DNA of 64,000 bases, taken from contig LNAC01000036.1 of the NCBI GenBank assembly GCA_002007465.1, positions 2,480,277-2,544,276 of the forward strand, written 5' to 3'. This document shows positions 11,655-21,978 of the stretch, one piece after another (positions within the stretch are counted from its first letter, which is position 1; each line of letters opens with the position of its first letter). This DNA comes from Ailurus styani. Its lineage: Eukaryota > Chordata > Mammalia > Carnivora > Ailuridae. The translations under genes were made by a program, and so were the position numbers. Below the pieces are notes generated by a model. That model worked only from the letters and a program-made list of their open reading frames with translations. It was not told the origin of the DNA and did not search any database.

Positions 11655-11795
11655 GAAGGAAAGGAGGAAGGGAGGGAGGGAGAGAGGGAAGAAAGGGACA
11701 AAAGAAAGGGAAGGAGGAAAGGGAAGGAAAGAGAGAGAGAGGAAGGAAGGAAGGGAGAGAGGGAGGGAGGGAGGAAAAGAAAAAAAAGAAAAGCA
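11655..11795 (+). repeat. Polypurine microsatellite (GGAA/GGGA/GAGA mixture)
   Basis: About 140 bases with almost no pyrimidines on the plus strand: interlaced GGAA, GGGA and GAGA units and A runs. The minus-strand Ser/Pro/Phe-rich frames at 11478-11885 are translations of this tract. Such tracts can adopt triplex DNA and are hypermutable. Confidence 0.95.
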
Positions 11796-11989
11796 GAATA
11801 GTATTATTCCACATAGAACCATGTAGAAGGGATAACATGCTCTAAAGCTGATTATGAAACATGACTGACACTGTAGAGAAGGCAACTTATTTTCACTTAC
11901 TCGTGGAGTAGAAGATAGGGGAGAGGTGACATCTCATGCAAAAATACTTAATAAAAATACTCATCATGTAAAGACATTGAACTTGATGC

Positions 11990-12470
11990 TAAAGGAAAGG
12001 AGAGGTGTGGAAGGTTTGTGCATGTTTGTATTTTACCATTATGTCTGTCCTACAATGTGGAAAGTGGAGTCAGGGAAGGGGACAGAAGAGAGGGAGAGCA
12101 GTGAAAAATATGCGGGAGTATTTCTGGAGGGAAGAGATGTTAGCCTGAACCTAAGTGGGATAGAACGAGTGAAGAGAAAAGAAAAATGGAGACATTTTGG
12201 AGGTGGGATTGGTAAGACTTGGGGAGTCACTGAACGAGGGGTGAGGGGTAACAGAAAGGAAGGGATCGAGGGAAACCTCAAATTTCTGACTTAAAGAAAT
12301 GGGCAGAGAAGGAAAAACACGACAGTCAGGGCAAGATGCTTTAGCGATTTCTAGATAAGGTGAATCTGACCTGTTTGTGGGACACCCAAATGGATATATA
12401 AAGTTAGCAGCTCGGTGTGGGGTTAGGACTATGTGTGTGGACCCATGAGTAACAGAGAAATGCTTAGGGT
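11990..12470 (+). repeat. Old interspersed mammalian repeat, family not named
   Basis: The order 'acattttggaggtgggattg', 'aaatttctgacttaaagaaa', 'gacacccaaatggatatata' matches a dispersed mammalian repeat whose family name I cannot give with certainty. A downstream part of what looks like the same family occurs at about 16860-17085. The open frame 11926-12294 is a by-product. Confidence 0.45.
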
Positions 12471-12549
12471 ACCGGCCAGAACGTCACCAGAATTTGTAAC
12501 AGTCTTTCGGATCTCAACATGACAATATTATTCAGCAGTTATGAGATAG

Positions 12550-12775
12550 CCTGACGTATTTAGAGAGAACAAGGCTTTGAAGTCAGGCACACATCGGCTT
12601 TGATCTCTGCGCCACTGCTTTCTTGCCACAGAGACCTGGGCAGGTTCTGCATCTGGGCGTCCCTCTCCCCATGAGAAATGGGACTGCTCATCACACCCTA
12701 CAAGGCTGTCATAAGGGCTGCATGACATGATCCACGTGGAACACTTGGCACAGAGCAGGCCTTCAGCAAGTCTTT
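12550..12775 (+). mobile_element. MIR SINE
   Basis: 'ggctttgaagtcaggcacac', 'atgagaaatgggactgctca', 'aaggctgtcataagggctg' and 'ggaacacttggcacagagca' follow the MIR order (phrase on the trait, 'aaatgggg', 'aggattaaatgag', 'gcctggcacat'). Confidence 0.75.
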
Positions 12776-12779
12776 AGTT

Positions 12780-14060
12780 CCCCAACCCTAACAGTTTCTG
12801 GTGATGTTGGCAGCATCCCTCCCCCTCCTCCCAGCACCTCCTGACTCCAGTTTCCACTTTAAACTCCTACTGTTAACAGAAAGCACAGTTTCAATTACCT
12901 GATAAAGATAAGAACCTGCCCCCACCCTCCCTTTCTTTGTGGGGTCTGGCCATGCAGGAGTTTGGAAGCCTCTCCAGGCCTAGTGTACATCTAATTTACT
13001 TCCTTTCAGTTGAATGTTATCACAAGTCATGAATTATTCTCACTTCACGTTTACTGCAAACAGATAACCATTATCTCCACCCGGCCTGCTTGGTTTTATC
13101 TTAGTGGCTTCACATTCCACAACTTTTTAATTATTTCATTTTATTTCTCCACATTAGGTTGTTTCTCTTCTGCATTGACACTTGGATTAAGAGAGGAAAA
13201 CAAATTTGGAATTTAATATGCCTTTTCAAACATATTACCGCGGAAACAAGCTGAGGCCCGTAAAGTGTGTTCTGATTGTAAAGTTCAGTGACCATATCAA
13301 GATTCTTTGGCGGGTAAAGGCAAAGTCTTTCAGATTCTCCTTTACAGGGAGCTGAGTTCATTTCAGCAAGGGATCACAGTCAAGTGAAACAAGGCTTGGT
13401 TGGTTCCAGAAGACAGGGCTCCTCCACCTGAGGGTTTACATAGGACAGGGGGAGTAGATGGGATCAAAGGGTAGCTATCAGGCCATACCCAAAAAGGGGA
13501 ATAATGGCCAAACTAGAGAAGAGACAGCAGCTGCACAGGATGAGGGGGGGAAGAAAGGAACCAATACTCTGGAATCAGGTAAACCTAAGAGTATAGGGAG
13601 AGAGTTCAAGTCTGAAACTATGAATCTTCTATTTGCAGGTCGTCAAATACCTGCAAATAATACAATTCAAACTGCAGTAGGTAAAAAGAGACCCTTTTGT
13701 CCTCATCCTGAGGGGAGCTCCTTGATTCCCATCCAAGACAATGATACTAGAGCCTGTAAAAAATCCTGCATTCTGTCCTTACCTGCCTCACGCTTCCCTT
13801 TACTCTCTCATCTCAACCCTCCGCCTATGTGTCCACAACACACACCCAAACAAAGGAGTTTCTCCTTTCTCTGCTCTTGATCACCACCTCCCACTACGCA
13901 TTCCATCTGTCCTCTCCGGGGGTGCATCTCCCATGTATCTCTCTGCCAATTAAGAGGTCCGAAAGAAAATACACAGATCAAAAAACAAACTCCTTATCTT
14001 CCTCGTTAGCCACATCAATCAGCCTCCATCAGTTGAACCGAGGAGAAAGGGAACTAGTGT
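12780..14060. other. Unassigned stretch
   Basis: No repeat family recognised apart from a small hairpin at 13630-13659. The frame 13458-13880 (140 codons) has no recognised domain, is Pro/Ser/Lys-biased and overlaps other frames of similar length. I regard it as chance. Confidence 0.45.
13630..13659. repeat. Short perfect inverted repeat
   Basis: Arms tatttgcaggt (13630-13640) and acctgcaaata (13649-13659) are perfect complements around an 8-base spacer. Confidence 0.9.
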
Positions 14061-14067
14061 TTTGGAA

Positions 14068-14240
14068 GCACCGGCTGAATGCCCACCATTAAATACTTGG
14101 CATGCCTTATCCCACTGAATCCTCCTGAGGTTCCAATTTTACATTTGGGGGAACTAAGACTCCTTCATGTGACAAAGCTGGTAGATTGAAGAAAGTGACT
14201 TATACTCCGGCCATTCGGAGTCCAAGCTCCATTTATGACA
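14068..14240 (-). mobile_element. MIR SINE
   Basis: 'cttatcccactgaatcctcc', 'ttttacatttgggggaacta' and 'gtgacaaagctggtagattg' follow the antisense MIR order. Confidence 0.75.
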
Positions 14241-14244
14241 AATC

Positions 14245-14995
14245 CTAATTTATACATCGCACGTTGATGGTGCAATATTAATCATTTCTCCACGGTGAAC
14301 CGCCAGCCCTCCATTATCAGCTATTTCTTCCCTTGTGTCAATGTCTTCCTGGTCCAGCATAAGCACAAAGTGAACTCAGGAATCACATTAGAGAGCAAAT
14401 AGCTCCCAAGGCCTTTATTCGCCACTCTGGGTCTCTGGTATGCTTTGCATTTCTCGTACCTACACTGAAATATAATGTATTTTGTGAAGCTAATACTGGA
14501 GTGGCATTTAGAGACCCAAAACCTGACACTCAGCTTTAAAATCCTATCATGAGATAAATATCCCCCTTCTGTGCCAGAAGGAAAAAAAATCAAAATGAAA
14601 AAGCAATACATTTAATAATCATCCAAATGAACAGGAATGAGAGGCGCTGCGCTGGCTGGTTTGACGCCAAGTCACCTCTGCCCTGTCTGCGGCTGATCCG
14701 CCACTTCCGTCCCCGGCTGCTTATTCAGTCCGCAAGCTTCACTTCCTGCTTGATATGCGTCCCGGGAGCGCCTGTACCAGACATCCTGAAATAAATTACC
14801 AAATGGACTCCGGGCAAACTTCTTGTTCTCGTCATGAATTTTGAAAAGTATGAAGAACTTCCCGTGGACCACAGCGTAGTCCTTTCAGGAAAGGGCAGCT
14901 TTCCCCTTGTGGAGGATGTCATCTCCACGAGCCCGAGAACAGAGAGCCGTGGTAAGACCTCCCGTGTTTACAACTCCTTTTGCAACATGGTTCAG
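14245..14995. other. Unassigned stretch with local CpG enrichment
   Basis: No repeat recognised. 14641-14780 carries 11 CpGs in 140 bases, unusual against the CpG-poor surroundings. Overlapping minus frames at 14672-14872 and 14725-14928 show no family I know. Confidence 0.4.
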
Positions 14996-14997
14996 GG

Positions 14998-15130
14998 AAA
15001 AGATCATGGGCTTTGGAGTCGGAGAAACTGAGTTCACTCTGAGCTTTGCAACTGTCTGTAACCTACGTGCAACATGCACTAATGCCACTGACCCTCAGGA
15101 TCTTCCAATATAAGGTAGATGAGCAATTAC
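14998..15130 (+). mobile_element. MIR SINE fragment
   Basis: 'atcatgggctttggagtcgg' and 'gaaactgagttcactctgag' match the MIR 5' half ('gggctttggagtcagac...'). Confidence 0.6.
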
Positions 15131-15756
15131 AGTGGGAAGGCCGTTGCAGTAATTTTGCAATGAGCTGAAGTGTAAAGATACCTTCATGGTACTGGGCATA
15201 TAGTCCACATACGAGAACTGCTGAGCCCCTCCGCCCTTTGAAAAGAGGCAGCGCCTTCATCTTCCCAGCAACTTTATGGAACAGAAAAAGGACGCAACAT
15301 GTTGCATATGTTGATGAAACTGATGTATGAAGAGGTAAAATGAGATGTTAACTCCCCTTCAGAAAACGGAGGAAAAAATTCTCATCTTGCCCACTCACCT
15401 GAATAGTCTCCTCAATGTCAGAATTATTTTTCCTACTAATATAACTTCAGAAGCAATTAATGGTGCCACTCCTGGGGTAGGAATCAGCTGCACGCCTTCC
15501 CTTGCTCCCAAGGGAGTTATACAGCTATAAAGCTGAGCCATATTCTTTGTTTACCCAGAACACAGGACCCCTGGGGGACATTGCAAGGATCCTTCAACAC
15601 AGGGTGGGGAATAGGGGAAAGAGCCCTGATGGAGGCATGAGAAGGCTTCCAGCCTATTGCTGCCTCTGCCCTTAACTCACCAACTCACGGAGAGTGTTCT
15701 GTCTCCTCTCTTCTTCTTCTCAAATTTGCATCTGAAAAGGATGGCATGGGGTCAGT
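15131..15756. other. Unassigned sequence
   Basis: No recognisable gene or repeat. Confidence 0.5.
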
Positions 15757-16465
15757 TCTGCTGGTCTCAAATATGCTCTGCATCATAATCACCTGGTGAA
15801 CATTTGCTTTAATTAACAGACTTTAATGTTTAGAGTAGTTTAGGGTTCACAGCAATACTGAGGGAAAACACAGAGTTTCCACATGCCCCCCCCACCCCAC
15901 CCCAGGCACACATGCAGCCTCACCCACACCCACATCCAACACCAGTGTGGTACATTTGTTACCAATGATGAACCAACACTGACACATTTTTGCCATGCAA
16001 AGTCCATAGTTTATATCAGAGTTCAGTCTTTGTATTGCACATTCTATGGGCTAGGACAATGTATAAGGACATGTATCCACCATTATAACATCATATAGAA
16101 TAGTTTCACTGCCCCAAAAATCCTCTGTGTTCTGCCTATTCATCCCTCCCCAACCCCCCACCCCTGTCAACCACTGATATTTTTTACTGTCTCCATTGTT
16201 TTGCTTAGTCCAGAATGCCATATAATTGGAACCATATAGTATATAGACTTTTCAGATTGGCTTCTTTCACTTAAGTGAAAATATGCACTTAAGTTTCCTC
16301 CATGTCTTTTCATGGTTTAATAGCTTGTTTCTTCTTAGCCCTGAATCTATTATATGAATGCACCAGCATGTTAAACATTTTTTAAACAGAAAGCCCTGTT
16401 GAGATTTACTGCTTCAGAGTTTTTGCATGCATTTTACCCAGGTCCTGGAGGTGATTCTGATCTAG
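15757..16465 (+). mobile_element. MER5-like hAT DNA transposon fossil, split by an L1
   Basis: The left part 'atgctctgcatcataatcac' (to about 15812) and the right part 'ttgagatttactgcttcaga' plus 'cctggaggtgattctgatct' (16386-16465) are consecutive pieces of a MER5-type non-autonomous hAT element. The L1 segment at 15813-16385 separates them. Confidence 0.65.
15813..16385 (-). mobile_element. Old L1 3' fragment nested in MER5-like element
   Basis: 'aaagtccatagtttatatca', 'caaccactgatattttttac', 'cagattggcttctttcactt' and 'ttcctccatgtcttttcatg' are the antisense form of the old L1 3' UTR. Contains a C-rich tract at 15885-15930. Confidence 0.85.
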
Positions 16466-16750
16466 ATGATTGGAAAGATTTCTCCTGGATTGAAAAAGTA
16501 TGTTCATTAATGCTCCCTAGATTTAAGTTGATAATTTACCCTTGAGGGAAAATATTTCTTTTCTCTAAGCTGGGCATATCTGAGCTTCATCCCACATCCT
16601 TCACTCGGTGGATGAGCCCCAGCCTGGGGAGAATATAGGAGAATGTGGGCAGAGTGGTTTCTCCCATCTGCTAGAGTTAAGTTTTGCTTTCAGTTCCTGA
16701 TCAACTGGAAGGGAGGAATAAGAAGATGTCAAGACAGAGTGGTGGAAAAC

Positions 16751-16767
16751 AGAAAAAGTACTAAACT
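16751..16767 (+). repeat. Target-site duplication, left copy of the 16.8-22.9 kb insertion
   Basis: agaaaaagtactaaact here recurs exactly at 22905-22921, directly after the L1 A-rich tail. An exact 17-base repeat at that junction is best explained as an L1 target-site duplication. Confidence 0.85.
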
Positions 16768-17150
16768 GGGCTCTGCTACAAGGCAGGACAAGGGAGATGT
16801 TAAGGCAAGAGGCGCCTGGTGTGCAGAAGAGGGGATCGCCATTGTTGTGGATGGAGGGCGAGCAAGAAGCTAAAAGTATTGATATAGAAGTCATCCACAG
16901 AGATGTTACAGTTGAAGACATGGCGGTAAAGAAGACTTTGAAGGAAAACAATGTAGAATGAGGATAAAAGAGAAGAAATCCAACATTTTAACAGGAGATC
17001 GAAGAGAAGAAGAGCAGCAATTCTAGGAACAGAAAATCGACCACGTTCCAGAAGGTAGGACGTGCAGAGAAGTGAATCTGAAGAGACAGAAAGATAGACC
17101 CCGGAGGGAGGGGCCGGCTCACAGCAAAGGAGAGAGCAGTGGAGCACAAA
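16768..17150 (+). repeat. 5' extension of the L1 insertion, contains an older repeat fragment
   Basis: This lies inside the duplication but upstream of sequence I recognise as L1 5' UTR. 16860-17085 ('atagaagtcatccacagag', 'gagaagaaatccaacatttt', 'gttccagaaggtagga') resembles the downstream part of the old repeat family also seen at 11990-12470. It may have been carried from a source locus by 5' transduction. Confidence 0.5.
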
Positions 17151-17154
17151 CTTG

Positions 17155-18459
17155 GAACTTCTAGAAGTCGGCTCCACTGAGGGTCGTCGCCCCAGAGACC
17201 AAGCGGGGGGTGAAGCCCCTGCAGGCACAGTGTGGTCTCAGGACCCACGGGGACACAAAAAGACCAGGGGTGTCTAGGCGCGACAGAGCTCCCAGGTCTC
17301 AAAGAGAAGCCAGTGGGAGAGACAGAGCCAAGCTGAGAAGGTTTCTCTCAGCTCGGGGTTACCTTGGGCCAGGATCCAAAGCACGGTCGGGCCACTGCTC
17401 TGCTAGCGGGGACCCCACGGGCGGCAGATCCGGAGAGACCCCTCCTTCCTCCTCCAGGAAGAGCGGCGCAGAAGCGGCTTCAGGATCTGCCGGGTTCAGA
17501 GATTCTAAATGGGGCCTCGCGCCAGAGATAGAAACGCTCGGTCACAGGCCAGGTGAGCTCGGAGCGCGGCTGGAGACCAGGGACACGGGAGGGACTGACT
17601 GCTTTTCTCTGAGGCGAACTGAGGACTGAGGCCCCAGGCTCTCCACTCCTCCGGGTCGGAGACTGGGAGCCGCCATTTTCAGTCCCGGCCTCCAACGAGG
17701 TATGGAAAGCGTTCAGGGAACAAAAGCTCCCGAGAGCGAACCCGAGCTGATTACTTAGCCTGGCCCCTGGCGAGGGCGGTGCCATTCCACCTAGGGCAGA
17801 GACACTTGAGAATCACAGCAACAGGCCCCTCCCCCAGAAGACTGGGAAAAAAACATCCAGCCAAAGCCAAGTTCAAGACTGCTGAGAATTGTGGAACTTC
17901 GGAGCAAGGGGAAAGCAACGCAGAGAATTAATGGCTTTTCCCCCATGATTCTTTAGTCATTCAAAGTTAAATTATTTGAATTTTACTTTTTTTTCTTACT
18001 CTTTTCTTTTAAATTATTTCCTTTTTCCTATTTTAACGTTATTAACAATTTTATCAACATTTTTAATCTCTTTTAATTTTCATTGTTATAGTCATATTTT
18101 ATCCCTTCATTATATTTAACCTTATTTTTTGTATACATATAGGGCCTGTTCAATTCACCAGTCTAATATGTATAGATATAGATACAGATAGAGACAGATA
18201 TAGATATAGAGTCAGAGACAGAGATAGAAATAGAAACATAAATAGATAATATAGATATAGAATTTTGTTTTATTTATTTTTGTTTTGTTTTGTTTTTGTT
18301 TGATTTTTTTTTTTGTTTTTTGGTTTTTGGGGTTTTTTCCCCTCTTTCTTTTCTCCCCAGTTCCAGGTCTCTTCTGAGTAGGTTAGTGTATGTTTCTCTG
18401 GGGTCATTGCTACCCTATAGTATTTTGTTCTCTCATCCATCTATTCTTATCTGCATAAA
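17155..18459 (+). promoter_or_regulatory. L1 5' UTR (internal RNA polymerase II promoter region)
   Basis: From 'agaagtcggctccactgag' onward the text is carnivore L1 5' UTR: CpG-rich to about 17790 ('agctcggagcgcggctgg', 'ggagccgccattttcag'), then 'aggcccctcccccagaagac', then a long T-rich stretch leading to the ORF1 start. 'ccgccatttt' near 17671 resembles a YY1-type site. The frames at 17210-17629 and 17480-17785 are by-products of the GC-rich sequence. Confidence 0.8.
18165..18262 (+). repeat. GATA/GACA-type microsatellite in L1 5' UTR
   Basis: Imperfect 'agatatagatacagatagag' units, followed by a T/G homopolymer-rich stretch to about 18345. Confidence 0.9.
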
Positions 18460-19399
18460 ATGACAAGGCAGAAAAAAATCAACACAAAAAAAAGAACAAG
18501 AGGCAGAATGACAGCTAGGAACCTAATCAATGTGGACATTAGTAATATGACAGAACTAGAGTTCAGAATGATGATTATTAAGGTGCTGGCTGGGCTCAAA
18601 AAAACCATGGAAGATAATAGAGAAGACTCCCTAGAGAAATAAAAACCCTTTCTGGAGAAATAAAAGAACTAAAATCTAACCAAGCTGAAATCAAAAAAAC
18701 TATTAATGAGGTGCAACAAAAAATGGAGGCTCTTACTGCTAGGATAAATGAGGCAGAAGACAGAATTAGTGATTTAGAAGACAAAATGTCAGAGAATAAA
18801 GAAGTGGAGGAAAAGGGAGACAAACAAGTACTGGACCATGAGGGGAGAATTTGAGAGATAAGTGATACCATAAGACAAAACAATATTAGAATAATTGGGA
18901 TCCCAGAAGAGTAAGAGAGAGAGAAGGGGGGCAGAAGGTATATTGGAGCAAATTATAGTACAGAATTTCCCTAATTTGGAACAAGCATCAAAATCCAGGA
19001 GGCACAGAGAACCCCCCTCAAAATCAATAAAAATAGGTCCACACCCCATCATCTAATAGTAAAACTTACAAGTCTTAGTGACAAAGAGAAAATCCTGAAA
19101 GTGGCTCAGGACAAGAGGTCTATAANAAAGCAGCTCGGGACAAGAGGTCTATAACATACAATGGTAGAAATATTAGATTGTCAGCAGACCTATCCACAGA
19201 GACCTGGCAGGCCAGAAAGAGCTGGCATGATGTATTCAGAGCACTTAAACGGAAAAATATGCAGCCAAGAATACTATATCCAGATAGGCTCTCATTGAAA
19301 ATAGAAGGAGAGATAAAAATCTTCCAGGACAAACAAAAACTCAAGGAATTTGCAAACACCAAGCCAGCCCTACAGGAAATATTGAAAGGGGTCCTCTAA
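18460..19399 (+). pseudogene. L1 ORF1 remnant (RNA-binding chaperone), inactivated
   Basis: The ATG at 18460 begins the lysine-rich N-terminus of L1 ORF1 protein. The reading frame is lost near 18630 by a small deletion, so translation from the start ends at 18642. Further stops appear where the conserved sequence had arginine or glutamate codons (near 18854 and 18911). The C-terminal domain is still readable at 19178-19399 (MSADLSTETWQARKSWHDVF to a terminal LKGVL and stop). A single N with duplicated flanks at 19104-19154 adds another break. ORF1p normally forms trimers that coat L1 RNA. Confidence 0.88.
19104..19154 (+). repeat. Duplicated flanks around a single N (19126)
   Basis: gctcaggacaagaggtctat plus aa (19104-19125) is repeated at 19133-19154 with one mismatch. 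The second copy begins seven bases after the N. The L1 consensus has this sequence once, so one copy is extra. Confidence 0.9.
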
Positions 19400-19410
19400 G
19401 CAAAGAGAAC

Positions 19411-19457
19411 CTAAAAGAAACATAGACCAGAAANCTTAAAGAAACATAGACCAGAAA
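19411..19457 (+). repeat. Duplicated flanks around a single N (19434)
   Basis: The 23 bases at 19411-19433 (ctaaaagaaacatagaccag plus aaa) recur at 19435-19457 with one mismatch, immediately on either side of the N. It lies in the spacer between ORF1 and ORF2. Confidence 0.9.
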
Positions 19458-19502
19458 GGAAGAGACACAATATACAGTAACAGTCACCTTACAGGCAATA
19501 CA

Positions 19503-20416
19503 ATGTCTCTAAATTCATCTCTCTCAATAGTTACTCTGAATGTAAATGGACTAAATGCCCCAACTAAAAGACACAGGGTATCAGAATGGATAAAAAAACA
19601 AGACCCATCGATATGCTGTCTACAAGAAACTCATCTTACACGCAAAGACACCTCCAGATTTAAAGTGAGGGGATGGAAAACAATTTACCATGCCAATGGA
19701 CAGCAAAAGAAAGCTGGAGTGGCAATCCTTATATCAGATAAACTAGACTTTAAGGCAAAGAATATCATAAGAGATGAAGAAGGACACTATATCATACTAA
19801 AAGGATCTGTCCAACAAGAAGATCTAACAATTGTAAATATCTATGCCCCTAACAAGTGAGCAGCAAATTATATAAACCAATTAATAACAAAATCAAAGAA
19901 ACACACTAACAATAACACAGTATTAGAAGGGGACTTTAACACCCCCCTTACTGAAATGGACAGATCATCGAATCAAAAGATCAACAAGGAAATAAAGGCT
20001 TTAAATGACACCCTGGACCAGTTGGACATCACAGATATATTCAGAACATTCCATCCCAAAACAACAGAATACACATTCTTCTCCAGTGCACATGGAACAT
20101 TCTCCAGAATAGACCATATTCTGGGTCACAAATCAGGTCTCAACAGGTACCAAAAGATTGGGATCATTCCCTGCATATTTTCAGACCATAATGCTCTGAA
20201 ACTAGAACTCAACCACAAAAGGAAAGTTGGAAAGACCTCAAATACATGGAGGCTGAAGAACACCCTACTCAAGAATGAATGGGTCAACCAGGAAATTAAA
20301 GAAGAATTTAAAAAATTCATGGAAACAAATGAAAATGAAAACACAACTGTTCAAAATCTTTGGGACACAGCAAAAGCAATCCTGAGAGGAAGTATATAGC
20401 AATACAAGACTTCCTC
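19503..20416 (+). pseudogene. L1 ORF2 remnant, endonuclease domain
   Basis: Starts at the ATG of 'MSLNSSLSIVTLNVNGLNAP'. AP-endonuclease-like catalytic motifs are visible: NVNGLN (about residue 14), LQETHL, GDFNTPL and SDHNAL. A stop ends the first frame at 19859, just after the NIYAPNK motif; the same protein resumes downstream and ends again at 20399 (ILRGSI followed by stop). In an intact L1 this domain nicks target DNA at T/A-rich sites. The copy is non-functional. Confidence 0.9.
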
Positions 20417-20644
20417 AAGAAACTATTAAGGTCTCAAGCATCTGGGTGGCTCAGTGGGTTAAAGCCTCTGTCTTCGGGTCAGGTCATGATCTGAGGGTCC
20501 TGGGGTCGAGGGCCGCATCAGGCTCTCTGCTCGGCGGGGAGCCTGCTTCCTCCTCTCTCTCTGCCTGCCTCTCTGCCTACTTGTGATCTCTCTCTGTCAA
20601 ATAAATAAATAAAAACTTAAAAAAAAAAGAAACAATTAAGGTCT
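20417..20644 (+). repeat. Target-site duplication pair around the nested SINE
   Basis: aagaaactattaaggtct (20417-20434) and aagaaacaattaaggtct (20627-20644), one mismatch, flank the SINE inside L1 ORF2. Confidence 0.93.
20435..20626 (+). mobile_element. Can-SINE, young type, nested in L1 ORF2
   Basis: Head 'gcatctgggtggctcagtgg', 'gttaaagcctctgtcttcgg', CT body, 'tgcctacttgtgatctctc' and A tail. It is younger than the L1. Confidence 0.96.
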
Positions 20645-21978
20645 AAAGTACACAACCTAACCCTACACCTAAAGGAGCTGGAGAAAGAAGCTGTCCACTA
20701 TCACCACTGCTATTCAACATAGTACTAGAAGTCCTAGCCTCAGCAATCAGACAACAAAAAGAAATAAAAGGCATCCAAATCGGCAAGGAAGAGGTCAAAC
20801 TCTCACTCTTTGCAGATGATATGATACTTTATGTGGAAAACCCAAAGGACTCCACTCCAAAACTGCTAGCACTCATACAGGAATTCAGTCAAGTGTCAGG
20901 ATATAAAATCAATGCACAGAAATCAGTTGCATTTCTATATACCAACAACAAAACAGAAGAAAGAGAAATTAAAGAGTCAATCCCATTTACAATTGCACCC
21001 AAAACCATAAGATACCTAGGAATAAACCTAACCAAAGAGGCAAAGAATCTGTATTCAGAAAACTATAAAGTACTCATGAAAGAAATTGAGGAAGACACAA
21101 AGAAGTGGAAAAACATTCCATGCTCATGGATGGGTAGAATAAATATTGTGAAAATGTCTATGCTACCTAGAGCAATCTACACATTTAATGCAATCCCCAT
21201 CAAAATACCAGCAATTTACTTCAAAGAAATGGAACAAATAATCCTAAAATTTATATGGAACCAGAAAAGACCCCGAATAGCCAAAGGAATGTTAAAAAAA
21301 AAAAGCAAAGTTGGCGGCATCACAATTCCAGATTTCAAGCTCTATTACAAAGCTGTCATCATCAAGACAGTATGGTACTGGCACAAAAACAGACACATAG
21401 ACCAGTGGAACAGAATAGAGAACCCAAAAATGGACCCTCAACTCTATGGTCAACTAATCTTCGACAAAGCAGGAAAGAATGTCCAGTGGGAAAAAGACAG
21501 TCTCTTCAACAAATGGTGTTGGGAAAACTGGTCAGCCACATGCAGAAAAATGAAACTGGATCATTTCCTGACACCACACACAAAAATAGACTCAAAATGG
21601 ATAAAAGACCTCAATGTGAGAAAGGAATCCATCAAAATCCTCGAGGAGAACACAGGCAGCAACCTCTTCGACCTCAACCGCAGCAACTTCTTCCTAGGAA
21701 CCTCACCAAAGGCAAGGGAAGGAAAGGCAAAAATGAACTACTGAGACTTCATCCAGATTAAAAGCTTTTGCACAGCAAAGGAAACACTCAACAAAACCAA
21801 AAGACAACTGACAGAATGGGAGAAGATATTTGCAAATGACATATCAGATAAAGGGCTAGTATCCAAAATCTATAAAGAGCTTCTCAAACTCAACACCCAT
21901 AAAACAAATAACCCAGTCAAGAAATGGGCAGAAGACATGAACAGACATTTCTCCAAAGAAGACATCCAAATGGCCAAC
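20645..21978 (+). pseudogene. L1 ORF2 remnant, reverse transcriptase core and C-terminal part
   Basis: After 20645-20688 (text normally just after the endonuclease domain) the sequence jumps at about 20689 to [20 protein letters not shown], deep in the reverse transcriptase. The region between, normally more than 1 kb, is missing and the frame shifts at the join. The catalytic FADD motif is at about 20809-20820 ([12 protein letters not shown]). The frame stays open to a TGA at 21742-21744 where the family has tryptophan, then continues to [16 protein letters not shown] at the gap edge. Confidence 0.9.

Noticed and set aside
11478..11885. Ser/Pro/Phe-rich minus frames
   Set aside because: Translation of the polypurine microsatellite and a SINE tail.
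13458..13880. 140-codon plus-strand frame
   Set aside because: Low-complexity Lys/Pro/Ser content, overlapping alternatives, no splice or promoter support.
14672..14872. Minus-strand frame with protein-like text
   Set aside because: No known family; explained as well by a GC-richer pocket. Kept only as a CpG observation.
16601..16951. 116-codon minus frame crossing the left target-site copy
   Set aside because: It spans the insertion boundary and an old repeat, so it cannot be an ancestral coding frame.
17210..17785. Two overlapping GC-rich frames of 101-139 codons
   Set aside because: They lie in L1 5' UTR, on opposite strands, with no known domain.
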